Shown: positions 1 to 12,224, counted from the first letter of the stretch. The stretch is DNA of 64,000 bases from Seriola aureovittata (GCF_021018895.1 NC_079375.1:16209992-16273991); one strand, 5' to 3'. The notes: generated by a model not told the origin, from the letters alone. A program made the numbers and translations.

Positions 1-711
1 GCAGCAACCAGTCAAAAAAGCAGCAGTGCTACATCTACGCCAGCAGATGGCCACTCAACCACAGTCTCTAAAGCTACAGGTTGGTCATTACGATCAAGCT
101 ATAAGTGATAATATCTATAAATTCTATTATATTGTTTGAATTTGGGCCAACAATGATACTCAGTTGATTACTCGTTTCCTTTGGCATGGTAACACCTCAG
201 ACATTTAACAGTTTCCTTGTACTCCCAGCAGGAACAACAGTGACAGAAACCAGGATGACTCTGGGTGCTCGTAGTGTCACATCTTCACCAGCAGATGGAA
301 GCAAAGTTGGAGTTTCTAACAAAAACACAGCTTCCCAGACCACACCCAGCTCAAATGAAGGTATGGTCAGTTACATGGACTTTAGCACTTCAATGATGCA
401 GTTACCAATCTGCATGATAAATGACTTTTTTTTTTTAGATTACCAAACCCTGACTATTCACCTAAAAGCTTCTGCTTTAGCCCATGAGGAAAATGAAGAT
501 GTGATTTCAAAGGCTGTATCTAATGCAAGTACAACAACCTTTATGTTGCAGTATCAAAAAAAAAAAAAAAGAAAAAAAAAACACTTACATTATACACACA
601 TTTATTGCTAATCAATGAGTGTCTTCTTTCATACAGTTTCTGTCCCAGGCCTTTCTCCAGCAATACTGTAAAGGCTGCACTTTAACCATCAGACACATCA
701 AATCCACCTGA
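1..711 (+). CDS. 3' part of SMB/mucin-like secreted protein gene, copy A (5' end outside window)
   Basis: Four exons can be read: 1-79, 232-360, 439-524 and 637-711 (stop TGA at 709-711). They match, exon for exon and phase for phase, the last four exons of the complete copy at 10699-12373. The first two are Ser/Thr-rich mucin-like segments with the recurring S-T-P-x-D-G motif. The third encodes a segment with H-L-K-A-S and E-N-E-D-V-I. The last encodes F-L-S-Q-A-F-L, then C-K-G-C-T-L-T-I-R-H-I-K-S-T and stop. Exon lengths 129 and 86 agree with 129 and 89 in the other copy. The intron after 524 starts GCAAGT instead of GTAAGT, so it would be a GC-AG intron. The signal peptide and cysteine-rich exons must lie left of position 1. 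Function is unknown; the gene is probably secreted and O-glycosylated. The open frame across all junctions suggests it is intact. Confidence 0.6.
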
Positions 712-1867
712 GAAATGGCCTATGCTTCAGCCAGACAACCAGCAGTGGGATCTTGGGGATTAAGGGATTTAAGATTCCTTCACTGTCAATCGTTCAGAAA
801 GTTTTTAACGGGAGGTGATTTATATACAGAGGTCTCCTTTCCAAAAAAAAAAATGAACCCGATGATTAAATCTAGCGAAAAAAAAAAAAAAAAAAAAAGA
901 CTAAAAAGCAGTTTCACACTAAAAATCAGTGTCTGAGTCAATGTTCGGTGGGCACAGGACATCAAGTGGAGCCGAGAGCTGAACTGCCGCAACATTTTCT
1001 CAGCGTTTTTCTGATAACTTAAGATCAAGACGCCCAATGACTTAAGTCCTTCATCCGGCTAAAATATAGTTAAAAATGACCAAGATCTTAAAAAAAAAAA
1101 AAAAAAAAAGGTATTGTAAAAATGTATCTTAATACTGGATTTAAAAAGTCAAATTTGACTGCTTCTGGCAGACAACCACAATGCTGATGCAAGCATGAAG
1201 GAGATATGACACCAACAGGCGACCAAATGAAGCAAATCATTACCTTGATTAAAATTACTAGGTATGAAAATTGATGGAAACCTTTGGGGTAATGTAGGTA
1301 CACAACTCAACAAAAATCCACTAGTAAGTCTAGTTGTTTTTAGACCTTTAATGTAGAAAAGATACATATGATACCTTTAAATCTAGATAAACCATTAGAG
1401 AACCACATTCATCATCACTATCTGTTGTGCAGCCAAAAACATGATAAAAGGTGGTGCTGTCTGGTTGGATGGTGTCTACAAATGGTGAATACAACACTTC
1501 AATTAAAAATGGTAGATTAGGGAAGAACTTGTGTGGTGCAGAACAAAAGTGTGTTCTTTTGCAGCTCATCTCCACAGTCCCACAGGAGTTCATTCTACAG
1601 AGAGTCTGTCTTATCATATTGTGTCCAAAAATAATGTAATTTTAATGCCAGTTGATGGGCAGGTGTCCTGCTTAATCCTCACTGTGTTAAATAATTTGAT
1701 GTGATTAAATGTGTGTCACCTTTAATCTATTCACTGGAACTACTACAGCATTCCTTAAATGTCTGCAGGCTGTAGGCATAACCCATTGGTGACTCGCTAA
1801 GGAAATAAAACATTGTTGGGATCTCTTGTAATGGAGAAGGTATTCAATTTATTTTGTAACTGGGATC
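712..1867. other. intergenic stretch after copy A
   Basis: No supported gene. It contains long A runs (about 843, 880 and 1090) and an AATAAA hexamer at 1804-1809, which is far from the copy A stop and may or may not be its poly(A) signal. Confidence 0.5.
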
Positions 1868-1955
1868 ATGTACGTCAGAAGTGTGCCACCGTTAACCATA
1901 CAAAGTCATGCATTTTACTCTGTGGTGGTCCTAGTGGGTTTACTTCTCTACAGTG
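1868..1955 (+). pseudogene. signal-peptide exon of a decayed copy B of the SMB/mucin-like family
   Basis: The end of this stretch (V-L-V-G-L-L-L-Y-S then a phase-1 GTGAGT donor) parallels the signal exon of the complete copy (L-L-V-G-L-L-S-L-Y-N then GTAAGT). The shared upstream text catacaaag-y-catg places the ancestral start at 1908. That ATG is now out of frame and hits a stop after eight codons. An alternative in-frame ATG at 1868 gives a 29-codon open leader. No cysteine-rich exon was found downstream before 4 kb, so I treat this as a remnant. It could still act as an alternative first exon. Confidence 0.4.
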
Positions 1956-1961
1956 GTGAGT

Positions 1962-3470
1962 TAAATATTGTATTCAAATGTGTTATGTAAAGGCTATGCA
2001 CGCTTTAACAACTCTTGACAAAGCACATGATGATGACGACGATGACAACAGAGGGTTTAGTGCAAAAACAATGTCAATGACAATGTCTGAAATGTTTTCA
2101 TGAAAATTGCTGCGCTCCATCTGGGGATGATCCAGAAGAACCATCACATGTACAACAAAGTAAAAACAAAGCAAAAGGCTGTATTATCCTTGTATTATTT
2201 TCTTGTTATCGGTAACATACAAACTTTTAAAAATGTTACCTTTTCTGTTTACTGGATTGACCCATTTTTTGTGAGCTTGTTTAGTGCGTGTCCCTGAGTC
2301 TGTAATTAAAAATCATATCCACTGCCATACTTTGAACAAGCATTTGCTTTTTTTTGGTGTATGCTGTGAAGAGTCTATCAAGCCTGGAATTGGTTGGGTT
2401 GAGGTGGATCTATTTGTCTGATGCCAATCTGTTTTCATGTCACAGGTCTACTTAACGCAATGACTGTCTCTTTATACATAGTTTACAAAGCAGTTTTCAA
2501 TTAATCTAGTTTCTCCTGATCTCCCCTGGTTTTCTGTGGCTGAGTCACTATAAAAATATGCAGAGGCAAAAAAAATGCTTGACTCCTCCACTTGAATGTA
2601 AGTTGAGGAAATTACTATGACTACATTATTCACAGTTGCATATGTTTGTTACAGTGCCAGCATATTTACCATTCCTATGTGCTTGTGGAAACTTTTCAAT
2701 ATCTGAGAACAGATGTGGTGTCTGAAACATCAAGGGTAAGTCTAACATGCACTAATTATGCAAGTATTCCTACTACATGAAAAGTATAACTACACAGAGC
2801 AGAGAAGATCAATTCAACTGATGTACAATATAGATTACAGTATCATATTAAGCAAATGGAGAACTTAATTAGTTTCTTCACTGTGTGCTGTAGCTGGGTT
2901 TATCGACAGACACAATTACATGAAATAAGACGTACACAGGGTAGATTAAACCAGAGTCACAGGGAGTTCTATACTGTGGTCCATAATAAAAGTGTAGGGC
3001 ATGTAAGGAAACTGGTTTGAGGTGTGCACAAAATCTAACATGCACAAAAAAAAAAAAAACACCAAGAAAAACAGTCAGTAGCAGTCCAGCTGTTGGCACA
3101 TATTATAATGTAGTGTTTCATGACATGAGTGGCTATAAGTACAGTATAGATAGAGCAACACTCAAAGTAATGTCGTGTGTAATGTAGTTTCTTTGCATCA
3201 ACCAAAGCAAAATACAGTCTTACAGTGTCTGCACCAGCCTTTGACATTACAAATTCACCATTTAAATGTCCACTTTTGAGCAGATGCTTTCGCAGCTTCC
3301 AAGGTCCAGTGTTAAATAATTATTTTAGACGTTGTGCCTCCATTTAATTGAAGGGGTTGTTTTGTTTTTTAGATTGACAGATTTATTCTGTAATCATTTT
3401 TTCTGCTTTGTTTACAGTATGAAAAACATTTGCCTTGAAACATTTTATTGACATAGATCACAGCTTTTAC
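1962..3470. other. noncoding stretch between copy B fragments
   Basis: No gene is supported on either strand. Short open frames here have no recognisable motif and are interrupted. A run of A at about 3046-3058 and AT-rich sequence are the only notable content. Confidence 0.4.
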
Positions 3471-3477
3471 ATTGCAG

Positions 3478-3629
3478 GTGGAGATGCTGTGCTGTGTGTG
3501 GAGGATGGGTCAGTCAGACTGACACTGGAGGACGTATTGATTCTCCCCACTGGCGCAAACAATGCAACAGTGCCATCAAGTGATGACAATAGAAAACAGC
3601 AAGACACATTAAATCATTCAGTCCATTAG
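3478..3629 (+). pseudogene. HECT-domain-like (G2E3-like) fragment
   Basis: After an acceptor-like ...attgcag, the frame reads an E-D-G-S-V-R-L-T-L-E-D-V-L-I-L-P-T-G-A segment. This resembles the L-E-D-x-L-x-F-x-T-G-A stretch in the C-terminal lobe of the multicopy G2/M-phase E3 ligase (G2E3)-like HECT proteins of fish genomes. The similarity ends after about 30 residues; the catalytic cysteine region is not present and the frame closes at 3629. It is probably a stray copy or retro-fragment, perhaps carried by a transposon. Identification is by motif memory only. Confidence 0.3.
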
Positions 3630-4079
3630 AACAAATAAGAATTGAAAAAGAAAATAGATGAAGACAAATTAACTGACAGGAGAGATGGTAAACCTAGATA
3701 AATATGCAATACATATTACAAATCTGAATAGTTTCAATAGTTTTCTAATTATAGATTAAATTAAATTATTGAAATGAAATTGGTCCCTTACTATCACAGA
3801 GAAACCAAAAATAATATCTTTGAAGGACAAGTTGTGGGGTAAGAAATCATGTTTGAATGCTCACGCCAACAGAACATGTTTATGGAGATCAGGAATACGA
3901 TTACAACATCAGCTTTATTAAGACATTTAAAAACCCTACTCACAATATATAATCTGCAACATCCCTTGCGATGATATATATCAGACGTGAAACTAGCGAT
4001 GCATTTAGGTGGTGACATACTCATTAACAATGCAAATCACATGGCAACACAGATACACAAAACTCAAAAAGTCCCTGCT

Positions 4080-4602
4080 ACTAAATCATCCAACACAACA
4101 AGCAGCAATGCGACATCTAAAATGAATGGCTTCGAGCACCACTTCAGCATCCACTGTTTTTGGATCCTAGAGCTGAAACCAACAGCTCCACTACAACTAC
4201 ACGAGTAGATGGGAACTCGGCCTCAGTGTCCACAGTCTTGTCATGGCCCCTACAGCATCCAACAACACAAGCACCACAGCAGCATCTGTACTAGTGAATG
4301 CGAGCACAACTTCTATGACCCCAGTCCCTTCAACTACACCACTCAGCATTACAAACACTAGTACTACACCCACACTAGTCAATGGCAGCATAGCTTTATT
4401 ATCCACAGTGACTGCTACAAGACCACCCGGCATAGCAAACAGAAGTACTACACCTACACCACTAAATGGAAACACAATTTCATCATCCACAGCTTGTTCA
4501 AAAATTCACTTTTACCTTCACAAAAGCTACATCTTCAAGGTTCATGTCACTGCTGAAAATGTTACCCATCTTTGTAAAAGGTATTTGTCCATCAGATTCT
4601 GA
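4080..4602 (+). pseudogene. mucin-like exon block of copy B, frameshifted
   Basis: Ser/Thr-rich sequence homologous to the mucin exons of copies A and C. It begins around 4080 (S-S-N-T-T-S-S-N-A-T-S), resumes at about 4170 in another frame (T-N-S-S-T-T-T-T-R-V-D-G), and from 4243 runs open for 119 codons with Ser, Thr, Asn and Pro dominating. The frame change near 4240 and the absence of clean phase-1 splice sites at both ends point to decay. Alternatively, the 4243-4602 part may be one expanded exon with unannotated splice sites. Confidence 0.4.
4261..4490 (+). repeat. imperfect tandem repeat of about 84-88 bp (28-29 aa) in the mucin-like block
   Basis: Three units begin near 4261, 4349 and 4433. 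Each starts with an N-T-S-T-T or N-R-S-T-T motif followed by P-T and a V-N-G or L-N-G motif, and carries N-x-S/T glycosylation sites. This is the usual architecture of mucin PTS repeats. Confidence 0.5.
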
Positions 4603-4717
4603 GTTAACAATGATTCACGGTGATTCAGGAAGTCTTTTTCTTTTTTCCCCCTTAGGCTCTTACTGCCACTACTCCAATAACACTAAAGAATTGTTACATT
4701 TTCCTTGTTCTCATAGC

Positions 4718-4800
4718 AGGGATCACACTGACAGAAATCAGTAGGTAGTGTTGCATTTTTAGCAGCAGATGGCAACATATCCACAGAGTCCAGGTCAACC
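4718..4800 (+). pseudogene. decayed second mucin-like exon (copy B)
   Basis: The sequence tagcag-ggatcacactgacag, then a premature TAG, then agcagatggcaacatatccaca, aligns with the 129-bp exon of copies A (232-360) and C (11821-11949), including the acceptor and the a-g-a-t-g-g-c motif. In-frame stops and loss of the downstream donor show it is not functional. Confidence 0.45.
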
Positions 4801-5169
4801 ATCTCTTAAAATGACAGTATAGTCTATGGTCTAGTTCACAAGGTATATCTTTTTGGCACTTGCTGTCCTATCAATCTGGATCACCATATTCCTGTCCATC
4901 GTTTAAGTCATCATGAAATTGTTGTATTAAGTCTACTAGCCCTGTGCTGCACATATATCATAATGTGTTGATCTGTTTGAAATTAAATGACTTCTGTCCT
5001 GACAACAGGTTGACCTGCTCACAACACAAGTAAAGGATTAGGGCTACAGCAATTCTATCATTTGACGTGTATGTTTAGTATAAGTCAGGTTTGACTTTGA
5101 GGTTTTGAAATAAGTTTTAAAATTTATTGCGTAGATCTTTCATGATTACAAATTCTACTACTTCACTGC

Positions 5170-5275
5170 CAAGTAGACCCAGCACAACATCTACATTGTT
5201 TGCACTATTGAACATGAGCACAGATGGCTTCACAAATTCAGCATCCAGTCTCCATAGCTAAAGGCTGGTCATTAT
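5170..5275 (+). pseudogene. additional degenerate mucin-like exon fragment
   Basis: The text agcacaacatctacattg...gagcacagatggcttcacaa...aaaggctggtcattatgg aligns with the exon end plus intron start seen at 10-95 (cagtgctacatctacg...gatggcc...gctacaggttggtcattacg). It is a further copy of the first mucin exon with a destroyed frame, so at least one extra duplication existed in the cluster. Confidence 0.4.
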
Positions 5276-5279
5276 GGCC

Positions 5280-6470
5280 ATCTATCCTGAAGTTAGATCA
5301 AAAATTCAAATTTGAAAAAAAAAAAAAAAAAAATCCTGTGACAAAACATCCATTTTTTATGTCACTGCTACATAGTGGACTATGACTGATGTAACAGTTT
5401 GTCCACGTTAAAATGTCTCAATGCACGTATCAAATACATGACTTATTCTTATCTATGTGCTTAGGATATATAAATAAATAGCCCACAAAGCCTGGAGTAT
5501 TACTTTGATAACTCATTTACAGTACAACTTAAGAATGAATTAATTCCCACAAGCATAGCAGATATTATGACAACAATTATAACAACTATACACACAAGGA
5601 GTTAAGAACAGACAGAAAGCCATCTGGAGAGAAAAGAAAGCCGCTAGCAAGAGACAGAGAGTAATTAACATATTTGACTCACATTGTTCGACATGGACAT
5701 CCAGTCTCCTGTCTTTCATGGAGGTGTAGTGGCCAAAATCTGTGTCATACAGCTGCACATGTTCCTGGTTGTTGGTTATCAGAACTCCTCATATCCTCTT
5801 TCCATCGCTGGTACCGTCGGCTAATATTTGGAACAATGGAAAACAAACATAATTTAGCAGCTGAATAATGTTAACTTTCTGTTCTTTATCACAAGGCGAT
5901 TCGAGTGCGATTAATTGCTTTACCAGAAATAAATATGAGCAAACACTGATCCACAACAGCTGCTGGGGAGGCAGAGGCATATTCAGTGACTTTTTACATT
6001 TTGTTATTTTGCAGTCTTATGTTGAAATCATTTAATTTATTCAATGTACAATGCTAGCACACACGCTGATGACCATGCCACTCATTTATTGCAGGTTATG
6101 ATACCCCTACATGAAGGTGTGGTTTCTATATAAAAGAAACAGAATATGTACAAAAGAATAAGACATAATAAAACAATATGACCTACATACAGTGCAAGAG
6201 TAATGTGATGATAAACAACACAAATGAATAAATGAGAATACAGTCTTTATGACTATCAGAACATCAGGACTAACAATATCTTGGCTCACACCTATTTCTG
6301 AGGTGACCTACACAGCTTTTAATAAAGTTCAATAACGGTGCAACTGCCCTTCCGCACACATAAACCACTGCCATAACATACAGAAACAATTAACATTTCA
6401 ATGGCACATACACAACCATATAACTGAAATATTATCAGGGATTACATGTAGTGACTAGCTTATCCCCTGA
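5280..6470. other. noncoding stretch with one unassigned minus-strand open segment
   Basis: On the minus strand, 5767-5687 reads openly as V-L-I-T-N-N-Q-E-H-V-Q-L-Y-D-T-D-F-G-H-Y and continues to a GTGAGT donor-like site. I do not recognise the family and see no good acceptor or partner exon. The rest is AT-rich with no gene. Confidence 0.25.
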
Positions 6471-6500
6471 AAGCTAGCTGCCAGGGGAGGCAGCTAGCTT
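6471..6500. repeat. perfect inverted repeat, 12-bp arms, 6-bp loop
   Basis: AAGCTAGCTGCC at 6471-6482 and its exact reverse complement GGCAGCTAGCTT at 6489-6500 flank AGGGGA. It would form a stable cruciform or hairpin. No flanking gene explains it. Confidence 0.85.
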
Positions 6501-7950
6501 GCCCCCAAACACAGAACAATAGCACAATTTTTCCACATGCACAAACTTGAATTTCTCATGCATATTCATTTTACAGGTACACAAGTGTTGATTTAGAACT
6601 GCAAACATTTGGATTGTTTGTGAACATCACTTTACAAGCTCAAAAACATTTTGACCCTAATTTGAGCCTATGTACGTATGGGATGGAATCATGTGCATGA
6701 CTTACCATTTCTTGCTGGTTGTGGGAGACGATAATGTCTGGTACAGGTCTGAGTTGGATTCTGATATCCCTATGAAAACACAATTGTATTAAATAAAATT
6801 ACTTTCCCTCGCAGGGCAAACAAGGACATTTTAAGCAGCTCTCGCCTATGAAATGTTTTTGAAGCATTCTAAGGACTTAACATCCATTTAAACCTCATTT
6901 AGCATATACTGCAAGAAAATGAGACTGACAAACTGAAGAAATTATATCAGTGGTGAGGTAACATAAAGACACTGAAAGATGAAGTGCTTTTGTCAAAATC
7001 TGTATAGAAACAAAGCAGAAAACTGTCAAATTTGGTGCTCAGATTCCCACAAAGTGTGTGACACTGATGTTACAAGTAGAATTTTGACCCTATTGTTGCA
7101 CCTGAATCTGACTGGACAATCCACTCACATAGCAGAGAACAATTCGAGGGTAGGTGGTTGTTATCTTCATCTCTCTCGCCTTAGATCCTGAGGCTCTGGA
7201 GGAAGCGGTTCTTCGTGGGACTGAGGGCAGACTAAACACTACACTGACTCACAGCATCTAGTGTCACAAAGTGGTATTACAACACTGGACGAGTTGGGGC
7301 TAGCTGGTTAGCATTCCAATCTCAGTAGATATCTCTGAAATACAAGAAATGTCTGGGTCATTACATCATCACTGTGGCTCCTTCACACACTGATGCTAGT
7401 GTTAGTTCTTTCTTTTTTTAACATTTTAAAGTAAAATTCTGGCCAGATCTTACACATTGCACCCTTAAGCAGCCCTTCACAATACAATATTCGGAAACAT
7501 TCACTTTTACTTAACATTTGTCCAAGCACAACCACCAGAGGTGACATTTAAAAGTAAACAACAGTTTGAGATGTCTTCAAAATGTTTGCTGCACACCAAA
7601 TTTCTCTGCATAGAAAACAAAACAATTGATTAGTTATTTCCTAATAAAAATGAATAGTGCTTTTCCCCCAAACAAATTCCAGACATGTTCTTTGCCCACA
7701 TTGACTACTCAATTTTTACACGCAAGTTAAAATAAAAATATTGAGCCTAATTTTACTCATATTAACATGTGATGCATTGAAAACATTTTGATTTATTTTA
7801 CAGTAATTACTAAAGGTCTAAGTGTATGCTTTGAATATAACATACAATCACCAACGTACTGTTCACATGAACCATCAAGAATTTGAACCTTTGCAGGAAA
7901 TACTTTGCTGAGAAAGTAAACTCAAAACCTACAATGCCGTTGGACTTACC
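6501..7950. other. noncoding stretch
   Basis: No convincing coding exon or repeat family was recognised. The sequence is AT-rich with short accidental frames only. Confidence 0.4.
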
Positions 7951-7954
7951 TCAG

Positions 7955-8560
7955 GTACAGGGCATTTGATTTCTACGTGCAAACAGGGTGGGTGAAGTTT
8001 CCTGCTTTGCTGAGGTCTGGGGTTGTTCCAAAACCGGCGTAATGAAGAGACAAACCGAGGACTGTACACTGAGGCTTCGGTTTACTGCGGCAGACTCAGG
8101 GGAGGCAAGTTTAATTGAACACAGGTGAAACACATTAGGGCGGGGCAGACAATCAACAAGGAGGGAAATAGGACAAAGAAAGGAAGTAAAGTGGTAAAGT
8201 AAATTAAGTAACCACAAGACACATAAGGGGAAATTATATAAAAATAAAACAGGAAATGAATGTCCAAACGTAAGAGTCCTAAAAGTGTTCAAACATAAAT
8301 AGTCAAACAAGCTCCAAAAGAGTATGTATGAAAACTTGCTGCATCTCTTTGTTCCCCAGTTAACTTTTTTTTTTTTATGCTGTTGTCATTCATATTATTC
8401 TGGGAAAAACTTGGCCGAGTCTGGGCGAGAGATCCCACGATAAGAAATGCAGTACGACTGGTGATCCGAGTCCAACAACCCACAACCGAGCCTGAAGTAC
8501 ACCACACGTGCCACACTCGACCCATCGCTAGTTCCGCCACAATGAATGGCGTTTATTAAT
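7955..8560. repeat. probable transposable-element-derived block
   Basis: A comparatively GC-rich island, including a caggtgaaacacattaggg-type stretch near 8123 and a block at 8400-8540, sits inside AT-rich DNA and has the look of a dispersed fish repeat. I see no terminal repeats, transposase or reverse transcriptase motif, so the class is not assigned. Confidence 0.25.
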
Positions 8561-10698
8561 TTCCTGCTATTTCCCCCATGCTCACCCTTCTTTTAGATAC
8601 AGGATAGAATCCGATTACATGAATGCTCTTTTATTAGATGACACATTTACAAAACATGAGTACTGAAAGAGTTCAGAAAAACAATCAACGGATGTTGAAA
8701 GTTCATAAGCAGCAGCAGAAATCTATAAACTGCAGCAGTATGTGAAGGTAAAACAGCAGCTGTGTATGAAGTTCAGTTAATAAATTATAATCACACTAAA
8801 CATATAGTTCATTCATCTGAAAGCAATTTTTACTAAATTAAATGTTTAAATGTCACATGTTATTCCTGTGCCCAAGGACAGTTAAGCCTGTATTTGGAAA
8901 CATGCATCACCTGATGCTAAAGCTAGAAATCAGAGAGAATCCTCAAACACAAGGGGCACTGACTTTGTTTTAGTACCAGTGGATGTGTATTCCATTAAAA
9001 TATCAATTAAGTGTCACAAGTGACAAATGAAAATATGGAATACAGGAATTGCATTACTCTTTTTAATTGAACCCTCCCACATTAAGAGCTGTTGGGTGCA
9101 AATGATGAATTGTCAAATGTCATAATCTAAATATGTCAATGGCTTGTTTTGCTCATTCCTACTGAAGTTATATAACTGAAATTACTTTGAGCCAATGGGG
9201 GAAATAAGATATCTTGCTAATCCCATATTCTACAGTAGCTGTGCAGTGTACCTCCTAACAGGCCTCATGCGGATTTTAAACTGGATATATACTTTGATTT
9301 GAAACATTCAGTTTGGTGTACGACATTACACAAACATTTTATGGCCTCGTGGCATCGTTCAATGTTATAGAGCAAACTGGGATGACGTTGCACATTTTAA
9401 GGTTCTCCCTTTGGATTCTAACTTTAGAGGAGAGTGCTGCATGTTCACAAATGTTGACCAAACTGTTCTGGGGCACAGGAATAAGAAATGTGAATTCTTA
9501 AAAAGAGTTGGATTCTCCTTTAAATGCACAATCCATGAGTATAAACATGTTCCAACCTCAAAGCATCTGATGCAGAAAAATAACAGACTAAAATCATAAA
9601 TTAATTCATTATTAATTAAATGATTTAAATAATTAATAATTAAATTAAAGTCATTATAGAAGGCTATTGTGGACCAATGCAAATGTATTGTGTGTTCTAG
9701 GATTACACTGGACTTGACTTTATGAATATAAGCAGCAGTCATGTGACCCCACTTCCCACAGTGTGCGTTTTTATTTATGTAAAAATTAAAAAGAAAATGA
9801 AGTAATCCCATTTGCATTTTTATTTTCATTCTCATACTCATGTGGGCATTCTATGACCATATTGAAATGAAAATTGAAAAGCTGCTGACAATTATTTTTC
9901 AAAGACTTAACCAGCTCTACACTGACAATATTCAAATACAGTAAGCAAGCAGCATCCACAGTCCATGGCGTTTAAGTTTACATGTCACTACACTCTTTTG
10001 GAGTCAAAATGAAAATGAAAATGCAGTCAGTCCTCTCATCAAGGCAGGTCATCAGTGATGATGTCACTTCGTTGTCACTTTGTCTGACTGGAGCAGTGGC
10101 AGCAGCTTGTTTTACCGGTGCATGTACGAATCCGTGTTTTATATCAATACAACTCAATGGAAATGACCAGAGATAAGATTTAACTTGACTTTTAAATGTA
10201 TTACAATAAGTGATAAGATGCTAAGAGACAGGAGTCTGAGTAGTTATTCTGATCCCAGTTCACAGCAGAGATGAAACCAACTGTTGTTACCAGTGCATAT
10301 ATATATATGTGTGTGTGTGTGTTTTATATATACACCTCATTTCTTCTTCTTTCCTTCGTTCTTTTCCTCCCTTTCTGTTTCACTCTGCCCTTTCTACTCT
10401 CTTCTTCACTCTTCAAATCCAGACTTCCTCTTCTGTCCTCTTCTCACCCGCTCTTCACTCTTCTCCTGGTTCATCACATATTGTCCTCCTCTCTCCTTCT
10501 CTTAACTTTAGCTTTTCACTCCTTTCTCTGTCAATGTTAATCATTACCTATCAGTGAAACAGGAGCAAATTTGTCACAGGAAGTAAAAAAAAAATCAAAT
10601 AACAATGTACAGTAGTTTATTTATTTTGGCAGAGGATGAGCTCACTCTTGATAGTAGTGTAGGGTACTGCTGGCCACACTTCCTACTCATACAAAGCC
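8561..10698. other. noncoding stretch upstream of copy C
   Basis: No supported gene. It holds a TAATTA-dense AT block at about 9597-9655, a short TG run at about 10310-10322 and a pyrimidine-rich stretch at about 10340-10510. The 158-codon minus-strand frame at 9365-9841 has no domain and AT-driven composition. Confidence 0.4.
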
Positions 10699-12224
10699 AT
10701 GGACTGGTTAGCACTGCACTTTCTGCTTTTGGTGGGTTTGCTGTCTCTCTACAATGGTAAGTAAAACTGCATTTAATGGAGGTCATTTATCAGCACTAAT
10801 TGAAAAGTTGAGAAATTATCCTCTCAAAATACTGTGCTGCCTTACCAACTCAGACCAAGATTAGGATGAAGCTACATCACTGCCTACTTTCACCGTTCTA
10901 TACTGTTGCTTCCATACCAGTTGCCTCTACTATAATCCTGGACAAGGGCTCACCGTGAATGTTGTTTTTTCTAAACAATGATGTAATCATGTAAATTTCT
11001 ATTTTCACTTTATAGCTCAAACAACAGCACCTAATACCAGCCAAACAGGTCATGTCAACACCACCTCCTTCAGCCTTCCAAACTGCATCCACACTATTGG
11101 CTGGCTCATCCTAGATTGGGTGGCGAAGTTTGATTTGACAGAGCCCACAGCCTTATTAGACAGCTCTTACTTTATTAATAGACCTCAAATTATATGAAAG
11201 AATTATTGTTTTACCTCTATAACAATACTCTGTGTCTCCCAGGCTGTGCAGGTCCTTCAGTGCTGTGTTGCTCTGGGCAAAATAACAACTGTTACAGGGG
11301 ATGTTTCTGTGATGAGGCCTGTGTGGTATTCAGGGACTGCTGTCCTGACTACAACTCCACATGTGCACAATGTAAGTGAAGGGGAACTTAATAAATCAAA
11401 GGTGCAGGGCTTCAAGCATTCATCTGCAAGTCAGTTTCAGGAAATAGCTGTGCCATTCAAACCTTTCTTCTTGATTGCAGCTTTGACTACTGCGCTGCCA
11501 AATGGACTCAGCACAACAAACAGCAGCACTACATCTACACCAGTAGATGGCAGCACAGCCACAGCACCCACAGCCTCTGATACTACAGCAATAAGCACCA
11601 GAGAAACGCCAAGAGATGATGGCATGACTTCAGCATTCACAGTCCCCACTGCTACAGGTTGGTAATTAGGATTTTTATCCTTTCAAAACTGCACATTTGC
11701 TGAAACACATTTTTTCTGTTTGCTAAAAATGTGTTCCAGATTTTGTCAAATGTATGTTTGTCCGCAGGGTTAGTAATAATCCTCAGGAGTGATGTTAGTG
11801 ATGTCTTGTACTTGTTGCAGGAACCACACTGAGAGAAGCCAGAACAAGTCTGGATACTACTAGTGTCACGTATTTACCAACAGATGGCAGCACATCCACG
11901 GTTTCAGAGCAAAAGCCAGACCCCAGATCCACCATCAGCACAGATGAAGGTAGGTTACAGTCAGTGGCACATTTGTCTAATTCAATTATGTAGTTAACAG
12001 TACATATTCTCCTACATTCGCTCCTCTCCTTCAGATGTCTTAACAGCAATTGTTCACCTGAAAGTCTCAGTTTTAATTTGTGAGGAGAAAAATGAAGATG
12101 TGATTGTGGAGGCTTTATCCAGTGTAAGTAGAAAATCTGCAAATAAGCTTCATCAAGTTACAGTATCACAAGAAATCAAATATCAATCCATTCTAGACTG
12201 TATACCATTTACTTACTTACTTAC

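Noticed and set aside
9365..9841. 158-codon minus-strand open frame
   Set aside because: AT-driven composition, no domain, no paired exons, and it overlaps an AT-rich inverted-word block; a chance frame.
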